This document shows positions 32,452-40,799 of a DNA stretch of 64,000 nucleotides, one piece after another. The stretch's first letter is position 1. Every line of letters begins with the position of its first letter. Location of the stretch: assembly GCF_001586165.1 (NCBI RefSeq), contig NZ_CP014608.1, forward strand, positions 2,232,001-2,296,000, read 5' to 3'. Origin of the DNA: Obesumbacterium proteus (GTDB lineage: Bacteria > Pseudomonadota > Gammaproteobacteria > Enterobacterales > Enterobacteriaceae). Below the pieces are notes generated by a model, which did not search any database, was not told the origin of the DNA, and saw nothing but the letters and a program-made list of their open reading frames with translations. The position numbers and the translations under genes are program-made.

Positions 32452-33258
32452 CTAAATATCGGTTAAGTGTGCGCTTGTTTTCCGTTCGGCAAAATAGTGT
32501 GCGGGTGTACTGCCCATGGTTTTTTTGAACATGGTGATAAACGCATTAACCGATTCATACCCCAGATTAGCTGCAACATTCTGAACCGAAACGCCGCTAG
32601 CCAGTTCCCGGAGAGCAATTATCAGTTGCAGTTGCTGACGCCAGCGTCCGAACGTCAACCCGGTTTCGCGCAGCATTAAACGCGCGAGAGAACGCTCGCT
32701 AAGCGCCAGTCTTTTTGCCCATGCTTTGAATGTGCTTCGGTCATCAGGTTGACTGACCAGAGCATCGGCCATGGCGCGGATTTTAGGATGCGACGACACA
32801 GGGAGGCTCAGTTTCTGCTGAGGCATGGTGGCTAATTCATCGAGTGTTACTCTGGTCAGTCTGGCGGGATGGCTTTCCGGTGGATATTCGACGCCCTCGC
32901 GGGTTAAACGGGCAACAAGTTCTTTAATCAGACTGGAAATTGCCAGAGTACAGCATCGCTCCGGCAGCGCGACAGCTCCAGGCTCGATAAAAAGATAGTT
33001 GAGATGCGCATTCCAGGTAGCTTTGGCGCTGTGCGGCACTCCCCCAGGGATCCAGACGGCACAATCAGGCGGCACGATCCAGATATCATTTTCGGCGCGA
33101 CAAATGACCGCCCCATAGAGGGCAATAATCAATTGCCCTTTGCGGTGCGTATGCACAGGCACTTCGGCTGCGTAATCGACAAAATCCAAATGACGCGCGA
33201 CTGCGGGGCAGGGGGTGGCATCCGGATCAAATAGCGTATTGGCGAGTGGGGGTAACAT
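32452..33258 (-). CDS. AraC family regulator with cupin domain, divergent from efflux operon
   Basis: The protein has 268 residues from ATG 33258. The longer in-frame start at 33336 would overlap the start codon of the divergent gene and is unlikely. Residues 1-120 form a cupin-like sensor (VPVHTHRKGQLIIALYGAVI, VIWIP-like AVWIPGGVPHSAK). Two helix-turn-helices follow at the C-terminus (STFKAWAKRLALSERSLARL, VQNVAANLGYESVNAFITMF). The family includes regulators of divergently encoded efflux genes, so it probably controls the FUSC/HlyD operon. Confidence 0.88.
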   Translation of the reverse strand: MLPPLANTLFDPDATPCPAVARHLDFVDYAAEVPVHTHRKGQLIIALYGAVICRAENDIWIVPPDCAVWIPGGVPHSAKATWNAHLNYLFIEPGAVALPERCCTLAISSLIKELVARLTREGVEYPPESHPARLTRVTLDELATMPQQKLSLPVSSHPKIRAMADALVSQPDDRSTFKAWAKRLALSERSLARLMLRETGLTFGRWRQQLQLIIALRELASGVSVQNVAANLGYESVNAFITMFKKTMGSTPAHYFAERKTSAHLTDI

Positions 33259-33334
33259 AGATTGGCAACATTTAGGTATTTTTTGACAGAATAGAGTATT
33301 TAAGTGGATATGCAAGCCGGTAATAATTTCCGGC

Positions 33335-35371
33335 ATGAAAAAAATTAACGCGAGTTACTTTCATTTTTTACACACGATATGCCAACGTCTTCGCGGTATG
33401 GCTTCTCCTTCACTACTGAATGATGCGAACGCTCTGCTCTATTCCGCGAAGAGTTTTGCCGCAGCGATGCTCGCATACTACATTGCACTGTCAATTGGCC
33501 TGGAGCGGCCTTCCTGGGCAATTATCACCGTGTATATTGTTTCCCAAACCTCCGTCGGAGCGTCGCTGAGCAGAAGTCTGTATCGTCTGGTGGGAACGGT
33601 AGTCGGAGCGGGCATAATGGTATTAATTGTACCTGCTTTTGTGAATATGCCTTTATTTTTCAGTGTGATACTGACGGGGTGGATCACCTTCTGCCTCTAT
33701 TTATCCTTGCTGGAACGCACGCCCCGCGCCTATGGTTTTGTCCTGGCTGGTTACACTGCGAGTCTGATTGGCTTCCCTGCGGTATCCGATCCTGGTGCGA
33801 TTTTTAACATCGCTATTGTTCGGGTACAGGAAATCATGATCGGTATCTTCTGCGCGGCACTTATTCATCGCTATGTATTGCCCGCGCGCATAACGGGCCA
33901 GTTCAACAGTAAATTGTCGCAGACGCTGCTCTCGGCGCGACAGCGTGTCGCAGATACTTTAGCAGGCAAACCCGACGCTGTTTCCGGGCCGCTGCATATG
34001 GCACTGGCATTACAGTTCCTGCAGGGTATCAGCCATCATATCCCTTATGATTTTGCGTACTCTGTACCGGTCCGGCAAGCGAGAAAAAGGCTTCATGACA
34101 GGCTTGCGCGATTAGTCATTGTTAACTGTGAGTTACGCGACCGTTTAGCTCTGATAGCGACGATACCTGTAGATGTGCAAATTCTGCTGGGTGATGTTGA
34201 GGTCTGGCTGGCCTGCAAAGATGAAGGAAAATTCAAAAGCGAGGGTGAAGCGCTCAAAAAAAGGAGTGAAAAATTACTACAGCGCTATTCAGTGTATGAG
34301 CTGACGTTTGAAGAAGCGCTGCGTGTAAGTTTTATGCGCTACCTGTTAGAGGCCATTGTCCTTGTGCAGCAGTGCTATCGTCTTTCGGATGCCATTCATC
34401 ACGCGAAACAGACGCCTGCGCACTCGGAAAAGAATACCGTGAAAGGATATGTATTCCACCGCGATCCTCTTACTGCTGCCCGCACCGCACTGGGCGCTTT
34501 CGCCATCATTATGAGCGGCTGTCTGGTGTGGATTTTCTCGGCATGGCCTGATGGTGGTACGGCGGTTTCTATCCTTGGCGTTTGTTGCACATTGTTTGGC
34601 AGCTTCGATACGCCTGCCCCGCATATTGTTAAGTACATTATCGGCTCCTTCTGGGGCGTTGTGATAAGCCTGATCTACAGCTTCGTTCTACTACCACAAG
34701 TCAGTGATTTTATCGTGCTGGTAACGGTTTTAGCTCCGGTATATCTGCTGGCCGGATCGCTCCAGGCCAGACCGCCTACCACGTTTATGGCTATGGGGAT
34801 CACACTGACGCTGCCTATTTTGTGCGAGCTGGGTGCCCACTACAGCGGGGATTTTGCCGTGGCGGTGAATACCTCTATCGCACTATTTTCTGCTACTGGT
34901 TTTGCAGTGCTCGGCATGAGCCTACTGCAAACTGTGCAGGCTGATTCGGCGATAAAACGGCTGCTTCAATTATGCCAGCGAGATATTAACCGCAGCGTGG
35001 AAGGTAAGCTGAATACAGACGAAACCCTCTGGACCAACCTTATGATCGATCGGGCAGCGTTGATACTGCCGCGATTGCAGCGCAGTGGACAGTCACCGGA
35101 ACGGGCACATCATTTGTTGTACGCCATGCGTATAGGGCTGTGTGTTATGCGATTACGCCGATGTGATGCGCATGCGAACAAAGAAATAAAAGAAGTGCTC
35201 ACTCTTCTTACACACTCGACAGATATTGACACCTTACTTCAACGGATCGCCAGTCTGACTGAGCGCAGCTTGAGCGTAACAGATGAACTATCGCGGCATT
35301 ATGTTGATCAACTGGTTGATCTTTACTGCGCATTAAGCGTTCAGAAAATGGAGCCTGCTAATGATCAATGA
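33335..35371 (+). CDS. FUSC family inner membrane efflux protein (YdhK/AaeB-like)
   Basis: The protein has 678 residues. Two membrane blocks, about residues 30-190 (LLYSAKSFAAAMLAYYIALS, GLERPSWAIITVYIV) and 385-530 (TALGAFAIIMSGCLVWIFSA, YIIGSFWGVVISLIYSFVLL), are each followed by a soluble helical domain, the AaeB/YccS/FUSC arrangement. Length is close to E. coli YdhK (670). These proteins pair with an HlyD-type adaptor and a small DUF1656 protein to export aromatic acids or related toxic compounds. It overlaps the next gene by 11 bases. Confidence 0.9.
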   Translation: MKKINASYFHFLHTICQRLRGMASPSLLNDANALLYSAKSFAAAMLAYYIALSIGLERPSWAIITVYIVSQTSVGASLSRSLYRLVGTVVGAGIMVLIVPAFVNMPLFFSVILTGWITFCLYLSLLERTPRAYGFVLAGYTASLIGFPAVSDPGAIFNIAIVRVQEIMIGIFCAALIHRYVLPARITGQFNSKLSQTLLSARQRVADTLAGKPDAVSGPLHMALALQFLQGISHHIPYDFAYSVPVRQARKRLHDRLARLVIVNCELRDRLALIATIPVDVQILLGDVEVWLACKDEGKFKSEGEALKKRSEKLLQRYSVYELTFEEALRVSFMRYLLEAIVLVQQCYRLSDAIHHAKQTPAHSEKNTVKGYVFHRDPLTAARTALGAFAIIMSGCLVWIFSAWPDGGTAVSILGVCCTLFGSFDTPAPHIVKYIIGSFWGVVISLIYSFVLLPQVSDFIVLVTVLAPVYLLAGSLQARPPTTFMAMGITLTLPILCELGAHYSGDFAVAVNTSIALFSATGFAVLGMSLLQTVQADSAIKRLLQLCQRDINRSVEGKLNTDETLWTNLMIDRAALILPRLQRSGQSPERAHHLLYAMRIGLCVMRLRRCDAHANKEIKEVLTLLTHSTDIDTLLQRIASLTERSLSVTDELSRHYVDQLVDLYCALSVQKMEPANDQ

Positions 35372-35576
35372 TTTCAATATTGAGGGCGTTTTTGTACCCG
35401 GTCTGCTGGTAATTGCCCTCGTTGCACTGACCTGTACACTATTTCTCGTACATCTTTTCTCTTTCAGCAAGGGTTACCGCCGCTTGCCCTTTAGACCGAT
35501 GATCGATTTTTCCGTCTTCATTATTGCTTTTTACCTGCTGTTGCAGGGGCTGACCGAACTGGGATTTTTTAAATGA
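35361..35576 (+). CDS. DUF1656 small membrane protein (YdhI/AaeX-like)
   Basis: The protein has 71 residues: MINDFNIEGVFVPGLLVIAL, then a second helix VFIIAFYLLLQGLTEL, the two-helix DUF1656 pattern. It is always found between or beside FUSC and HlyD subunits. Its start lies inside the FUSC gene and its stop overlaps the HlyD start by 4 bases. Confidence 0.9.
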   Translation: MINDFNIEGVFVPGLLVIALVALTCTLFLVHLFSFSKGYRRLPFRPMIDFSVFIIAFYLLLQGLTELGFFK

Positions 35577-36436
35577 AATCGTTACTTTCTCTACTGGGCC
35601 GCTACGTGCTGACGTTCAGCGCTGTGGCGGTGGCTACGCTTTTGGCTTTTATTCTCTGGAAACATTATGCGCAAACCCCCTGGACCCGCGATGGTCGGGT
35701 TCGTGCGGATGTGGTACAGATTGCGCCGAATGTCTCCGGACCGTTGCTGAATGTGTCCGTCCGCGATAATCAGTGGGTTAATCGGGGCGATGTGCTCTAT
35801 TCCATCGACCCGCACTGGTTGAGGTTGGCAGTGGACAGCGCACAGGCAGATGTTGAGGCGAAACGTCATGAAATGCTGATGCGCCAGGATGCGGCGAGGC
35901 GACGCTCTCAGATTAAAGGGGTGATTTCCAGCGAGGATTTACAACAAACAGCCAGCGCAGCCAGCGTCGCTGCGGCTAATTACCACGGTGCACTGGCTGC
36001 GCTGGACCTTGCAGAGCTTAACTTATCGCATGCTATTGTTCGGTCTCCGGTTACGGGCTATGTCACACATTTGCGGCTTCGCCCTGGTGACTATGCCACA
36101 GCGGGAGAAACTAAAGTTTCCATCATTGATGCCAATAGTTTTTGGGTGGTTGGCTATTTTGAAGAGACTAAGTTGCAACATATCCGCACGGGAAATACTG
36201 CACACATTACGCTGATGGGATTTAAGCCAGTGATCACGGGTCATGTTGAGAGTATCGGACGCGGAATAGATGATAACAATGACGAGACCGGGGGGCTTGG
36301 CCTGCCTAATGTCGAGCCAACCTTTAGCTGGGTGCGGCTCGCGCAGCGTATCCCGGTTCGGATTCATATTGACAGATTGCCGGAGGGAGTTGAATTGGTG
36401 GCTGGATTGTCTGCGAGTATATCCATCACACCATAA
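35573..36436 (+). CDS. HlyD-type membrane fusion protein of efflux system (YdhJ/AaeA-like)
   Basis: The protein has 287 residues, like YdhJ (285). One N-terminal membrane helix (LTFSAVAVATLLAFILWKHY) anchors it. The biotinyl-lipoyl domain is split around a helical hairpin: QIAPNVSGPLLNVSVRDNQW at the start and LSHAIVRSPVTGYVTHLRLR after it. It links the FUSC transporter to an outer membrane channel. The order here is K-I-J, whereas E. coli ydh is I-J-K. Confidence 0.9.
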   Translation: MKSLLSLLGRYVLTFSAVAVATLLAFILWKHYAQTPWTRDGRVRADVVQIAPNVSGPLLNVSVRDNQWVNRGDVLYSIDPHWLRLAVDSAQADVEAKRHEMLMRQDAARRRSQIKGVISSEDLQQTASAASVAAANYHGALAALDLAELNLSHAIVRSPVTGYVTHLRLRPGDYATAGETKVSIIDANSFWVVGYFEETKLQHIRTGNTAHITLMGFKPVITGHVESIGRGIDDNNDETGGLGLPNVEPTFSWVRLAQRIPVRIHIDRLPEGVELVAGLSASISITP

Positions 36437-36548
36437 TAAAAAGTATGGTTTCTATTGAGGATTTATGCAGAACTTAGGGATTGTCAGCTCTTGATCTATA
36501 TGCCTGATGAAAATTTATTTCTGGTAGAGTAATTCTAAGGTTTCGGTT

Positions 36549-36947
36549 ATGAAAAACAGAAAAGATTTTGTAAATGACTTAATTATCTGGATAAACAAAA
36601 ATATAGAGATGCCACTAAAAATTGATGATGTGGCTATCAGGTCCGGATATTCAAAATGGCATTTGCAGAGACTGTTTTTTTCTGAAACAGGGCAGAGCCT
36701 GGGAGGTTTTATCAGAGAGAAAAAATTATGTCTTATTTTAGAGGCTGTTATCACAACAAATGAACCTTTGATAAACATCGCGATGCGATTTGGCTTTGAC
36801 TCTCAGCAATCATTAACCAGGGCATTTCGGAAAAGGTATAATGTCCCACCGCACCGGTGTAGAAAAAATGCCGTAAGTATTAAAAGTAAGTCTTCTAGGG
36901 AGCAAGGTAATTACTCGTATCATAAGGATGAGTTTTTAAATCTTTAG
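36549..36947 (+). CDS. MarA/SoxS/RamA-like AraC family regulator
   Basis: The protein has 132 residues, a bare AraC DNA-binding domain with a short tail. IDDVAIRSGYSKWHLQRLFF is near-identical to the MarA/RamA first helix-turn-helix, and IAMRFGFDSQQSLTRAFRKR is the second. MarA-type proteins act as monomers on marboxes and raise efflux and stress tolerance. Its promoter region from 36437 lies directly after the efflux operon. The long lysine/serine-rich C-terminus is unlike MarA or RamA. Target genes are not known. Confidence 0.88.
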   Translation: MKNRKDFVNDLIIWINKNIEMPLKIDDVAIRSGYSKWHLQRLFFSETGQSLGGFIREKKLCLILEAVITTNEPLINIAMRFGFDSQQSLTRAFRKRYNVPPHRCRKNAVSIKSKSSREQGNYSYHKDEFLNL

Positions 36948-37478
36948 TAATTATCTGGGTTATGGACGGGTTCATCTAATAATCATGGCCTTAGTACCTC
37001 AGTTATAGATTTGTTGAACGAAATGAAATCACTCATTTATTTCATTGTAAATGAATCTAAGTCTTTCTGTGCAATGTATGTTTTCGTTTTTTTGCATGTG
37101 TAATGTATTGGTGAGTAAATTTTGGATGCATTAATTGGAATATAATTACGAACCCATGTGTGTATTTAATGGCTGGATAAATTAAGGTTAATCTATTTTG
37201 CGCATTTTGGATTCGATCGAACCTATGCAGGTCGGCTAAATCCTCCTTGAATAAGGAGTGGCTTTTATGTATGTGTGGGGTTGTGAGCATTTAAGTACTG
37301 TTTTATTTTTACATTTCTAATGCTTGGTAATTGATGATATGTATTTATACCCGTAATGCAGAAATATAATATCCCTTGAGGTGACAAGGAAAAAAGAGTC
37401 AAAAAAACTAATTATGTCCGTATTACTGATTTTAGAGCCCTTAATACGGACATTTGGGTTTGGTAAAATTCACTTGCG
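36948..37478. other. Non-coding AT-rich stretch
   Basis: No gene was recognised in 531 bases. It is very AT rich compared with the neighbours and holds only the terminator at 37414-37453. No repeat or RNA gene is evident. Confidence 0.5.
37414..37453 (-). terminator. Rho-independent terminator
   Basis: Arms ATGTCCGTATTA (37414-37425) and TAATACGGACAT (37442-37453) pair perfectly around a 16-base loop. On the minus strand the stem is followed by AATTAGTTTTTTTG, 26 bases after the stop codon of the frameshifted gene. Confidence 0.75.
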
Positions 37479-38397
37479 TCAATCCGACATTGATGTGGGG
37501 GAACCGCGTACGAGTGCAGTTTTTAACGTATCACCACTGAGTCTGTCGGTAATGCCTTCGTCAGATGCCCATTGTTCGAAAATAGATAGTAGTTTGTACG
37601 GTTTACTAATTAATGGACGGATGACTTCATTGTTTTTACAGGCCAGCCAGAAAAAACGAGATAGTGGTGTTGATATTCGCGTTGCAGATAATGGGGGCAC
37701 TCTGCTATTGGTTATGATGTCAATGACTTTATCAAGTTCAGCATGTCGAATAACAAACCAGGCATCCCGAGGTAAAATATGAGCCGGGAAATACTCTTTC
37801 CTCAGGTAGTTATTTATCTTCTTTGAGAATATCTCTTCATGTACATCTGGTGAGATGTTTTTAGGGAGTTGCATAATTTTTTGTATTATTCTTTCTTCCC
37901 ATGTCATTTTATCGAATAGTTGAAATGGTTCTCCTTGTAAGCTAACTGTTATGCCATGATTAAAATCAATAGCTCCTGTTACAGGTAATGGTATTTTAAG
38001 AGATTGGGCAAGTAATTTTTGTACTAGAACATATTCATATCCAATCAATAGAGTGTCAATAACTCTCTCTGTGGGAATGATATATTTGCCAGTAGTGCTA
38101 ACAATAAAATTATGTCCTTCAATAAACGCTTTTTTGTCAAGAAGGCATAAACGATTTATTGATGACATATCAGATGGTCTGAACCTTACTTTGTAGCCCG
38201 ACATCTGTATTTTTCGTAATGTAATTGGCGACTGGAAGTAAATAGAGAGATGAATGCTGCCATGTAATGCATGCCTGTAAATGTCACTTTTTTTTAATTT
38301 TCAGTCCTTTTTTATTTATCACTTCGACTGCTTCACGGATAGTCAGCCAGTCAGGCGAACTATAGTTTGTATTTGATAGTGTTTGTTTTTTTGACAT
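37479..38397 (-). pseudogene. Unknown-function island gene, frameshifted in an A8 tract
   Basis: A first frame starts at ATG 38397 (GAGGCAAAC upstream) and reads MSKKQTLSNTNYSSPDWLTI, then EAVEVINKKGLKIKKK to TGA 38284-38286, 37 residues. The remaining protein continues in another frame as DIYRHALHGSIHLSIYFQSP, ITLRKIQ, then about 241 more residues from 38204 to 37479. Removing one A from the A8 run at 38288-38295 (T8 on the plus strand) joins them into about 306 residues. No domain was recognised; the N-terminus looks like a short DNA-binding helical segment. Very AT rich, suggesting separate acquisition. The slip might be a mutation, an error or phase variation. Confidence 0.65.
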
Positions 38398-38432
38398 AGT
38401 GGTTTGCCTCTATTTCTATTTTTTAAAAAAAA

Positions 38433-38469
38433 CACCATGAATTTTCCAGTGAAATAAATTTCATGGTGC
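38433..38469. repeat. Hairpin upstream of the unknown gene
   Basis: CACCATGAA and TTCATGGTG pair around about 18 bases. It lies between the start of the frameshifted gene (38397) and the SDR gene end (38633). Its role is not known; a terminator for the SDR side is possible, though no long T-run follows. Confidence 0.4.
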
Positions 38470-38632
38470 GGGATCTATTGCGTTATAATATTTGGGTTAT
38501 ATTAACGCGGGGGCTTCTTAGCGTTTCAGTCCCCCATGTCCGGCCTCATATTTCGCAGTGATTGAAAAGAAGAACAAATATCAGGTTAAACTAATTCAAT
38601 CCTCAAACATTATTTAAGTTGAATGGAAGACA

Positions 38633-39439
38633 TTACATAAATCTGTCTGCTCCGCCTGATGCTTCAATTGTCTGTCCAGTAACAAACTGATTCCTCCCAG
38701 AAAGTAGGAACGCAGCAATTGCAGCAATATCTTCAGGAAGTCCAAAGCGGCCCACAGGCGTTTTCTCTTTACCCAGTAATGCCATTACCTCTTCGTCTGT
38801 TCTGTCAACCAGTTCAGGACGACGATTGCGAACATTCGGTAGCATGTTCTGCGCCCAGTTATCCGTCGCGACAGCACCCACTCCGATCGCATTGACCAGA
38901 ATGCCATCCGGAGCCACGCTAAGTGCTAAACTACGGGTCAGGTTGTTGATAGCGGCGCTCAGTGCGTGTGAGACGGTAAGTTGCGGATTAGGGTAGATAC
39001 CGCCAATGGATGAGATATTGACAATACGCCCCCAGTTTCGTCTCTGCATCCCGGGGATGATTACCTTACAAAAACGTCGCATGGCGGATAATTTGGTCTC
39101 AGTCATTATCTGCCAGTCTTCTTCCGAAGTGGTTAACAGCGTGCCCGCATGGGCTCTTCCGGCATTGTTAACCAGTAAATCAATACGCTGAAAAACCTTT
39201 TCCGCTTGTTCAACCACTAAAGAAGGTAGTTTGGGATCAGTCACATCCCCGGCAACAGGCAGCACCGAAACACCGTATTTCTCTGAAATTTTTTTCGCAG
39301 CCAGAATCAGCTCAGGTTCTCGTCTGGCCACCATGACTAAATGCACACCATTCATGGCCAGTTCTTCACAAATGCTGAAACCAATTCCGGTTCGGGCTCC
39401 GGTTACCAGAGCCACTTTTCCAGTCAGTTTTAAATCCAT
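38633..39439 (-). CDS. Short-chain dehydrogenase/reductase, atypical catalytic site
   Basis: The protein has 268 residues. The Rossmann nucleotide motif is intact (VALVTGARTGIGFSICEEL) with GDVTDP and NNAGRAHAG, and SSIGGIYPNP after NI. The positions that normally hold the YxxxK pair (LTVSHALSAAINN) have Ser in place of both Tyr and Lys, so it is unlikely to be a classical dehydrogenase. The C-terminal substrate loop and the closing FVTGQTIEASGG are typical of the family. It is divergent from the MFS gene with a 172-bp intergenic region. Substrate unknown. Confidence 0.85.
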   Translation of the reverse strand: MDLKLTGKVALVTGARTGIGFSICEELAMNGVHLVMVARREPELILAAKKISEKYGVSVLPVAGDVTDPKLPSLVVEQAEKVFQRIDLLVNNAGRAHAGTLLTTSEEDWQIMTETKLSAMRRFCKVIIPGMQRRNWGRIVNISSIGGIYPNPQLTVSHALSAAINNLTRSLALSVAPDGILVNAIGVGAVATDNWAQNMLPNVRNRRPELVDRTDEEVMALLGKEKTPVGRFGLPEDIAAIAAFLLSGRNQFVTGQTIEASGGADRFM

Positions 39440-39522
39440 TTGCTGCTCCTCAAGTTAAGCACAGTTAATAACATGAGCAGTATTAGTAACAAATCTCTTT
39501 TTCAGGAGCTTGTGCATCAGAA

Positions 39523-39536
39523 TTCAGACGTCTGAA
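39523..39536. promoter_or_regulatory. 14-bp perfect palindrome between SDR and MFS genes
   Basis: TTCAGACGTCTGAA is a perfect palindrome placed 76 bases before the MFS start and 84 bases before the SDR start. It is a candidate operator for the winged-helix/ATPase regulator encoded just downstream or for another repressor. Confidence 0.45.
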
Positions 39537-39611
39537 AAAAGCGGTCAAAGAGTTGGGATTTCCGTCTGCTTATACTCCAGACGATATTGAGTTTAGAGCC
39601 AGGAGTGGTCA

Positions 39612-40799
39612 ATGCGAACGGACAATCATGAGCTTTCTTCTGCCAGGATTCTTATGCTGGCGATTATTTGCTGTATTGTTGTAGCTAATATTTATTTTAA
39701 TCAATCTGTCCTGAATTTAATTGCCGGATCCTTTCCCAATGAATGGGGGGCTGTTTCTTTGATCCCCATGGGCACCCAGTTAGGCTATGCGGTGGGCTTA
39801 TTCTTTCTGATCCCACTGGGCGATTATATTGAACGTCAGCGGCTTATCCTGCGTCAAGCGCAGGTGCTTTTCCTGGCACTGATCGGCATGATGTTATCGC
39901 CAACGGCGACAGTGTTGGTGTTCTTCTCCTTCCTTACCGGGATGGCTGCAACAGTAGCCCAACAGATAGTGCCGCTTGCCGCCTCGCTCACCAGAACTTC
40001 TGCACGAGGTAAAACCGTGGGTACGGTGATGAGCGGTGTCCTGGCAGGTATCCTTGCTGGCCGGGCTATCGGAGGCCTTATTGGTCAGTATTTCGGCTGG
40101 CGCGGTGTCTTTTTGTCCGGCGCGATCATGACATTGCTGGCTATATTTTTCATCTTGCGCATTTTGCCTGCTCAGTCGTTGCCAACGCCAAAGTTTAACT
40201 ATCTGGCGGTATTACGTTCATTAGGACAGCTGTGGAAAAGCGAGCCGCAGGTGCGTGGTGCAACTCTTACACAAGCAATGCTGTTTGCCTCCTTCAGCGT
40301 GCTGTGGACCGTGCTCCCTTTCTGGTTAGCTCATCGCTACGATTACGGTGCAGGGATAACCGGCACCCTGGCTGCTTTGGGGTTAATCGGTATTCTGTGT
40401 GCGCCTCTGGCGGGAAGTTTCAGCGATCGTCAGGGACCATTCCGAATGGTTGTTTTTGGTGTGATACTCATGCTGCTAGCCTGGACTGTTTTTTGGAGAT
40501 GGAACAGTATTGTGGGTATGGTGGTGGGCATTCTACTACTGGATGCGGGTGAGCAATGTGTACTGATAGCTAATCAGCACACGATTTATTCTTTGCGTCC
40601 GGATGCCAGAAACCGTCTTAATACATTATTTATGTGCGTTATGTTTATTGGCGGAGCATGTGGCTCACTGACTGCCACCTGGTTATGGGAGACAACTCAT
40701 AGCTGGGCGCTGATTTCTTCAGCAGGGGGCGGACTCGTGATCATGGGGATGTTGATAGCCGTAAGACGTAAATATTCAGGCCCCTATTCGGGCACATAA
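39612..40799 (+). CDS. MFS transporter, probable drug or metabolite exporter
   Basis: The protein has 395 residues with about twelve hydrophobic segments (RILMLAIICCIVVANIYFNQ, QLGYAVGLFFLIPLGDYIER, GVLAGILAGRAIGGLIGQYF, IMTLLAIFFILRIL, LGLIGILCAPLAGSFSDRQG). PLGDYIERQRLIL is the conserved loop between helices 2 and 3 (G-D-R type) and GRAIGGLIGQYFGWR resembles the antiporter motif C. No strong Shine-Dalgarno sequence precedes the ATG. It is convergent with the regulator gene, overlapping it by 24 bases. Substrate unknown. Confidence 0.88.
   Translation: MRTDNHELSSARILMLAIICCIVVANIYFNQSVLNLIAGSFPNEWGAVSLIPMGTQLGYAVGLFFLIPLGDYIERQRLILRQAQVLFLALIGMMLSPTATVLVFFSFLTGMAATVAQQIVPLAASLTRTSARGKTVGTVMSGVLAGILAGRAIGGLIGQYFGWRGVFLSGAIMTLLAIFFILRILPAQSLPTPKFNYLAVLRSLGQLWKSEPQVRGATLTQAMLFASFSVLWTVLPFWLAHRYDYGAGITGTLAALGLIGILCAPLAGSFSDRQGPFRMVVFGVILMLLAWTVFWRWNSIVGMVVGILLLDAGEQCVLIANQHTIYSLRPDARNRLNTLFMCVMFIGGACGSLTATWLWETTHSWALISSAGGGLVIMGMLIAVRRKYSGPYSGT

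Noticed and set aside
37381..37782. Plus-strand ORF of 133 codons
   Set aside because: It runs through a hairpin terminator and opposite a frame with better protein character on the minus strand.
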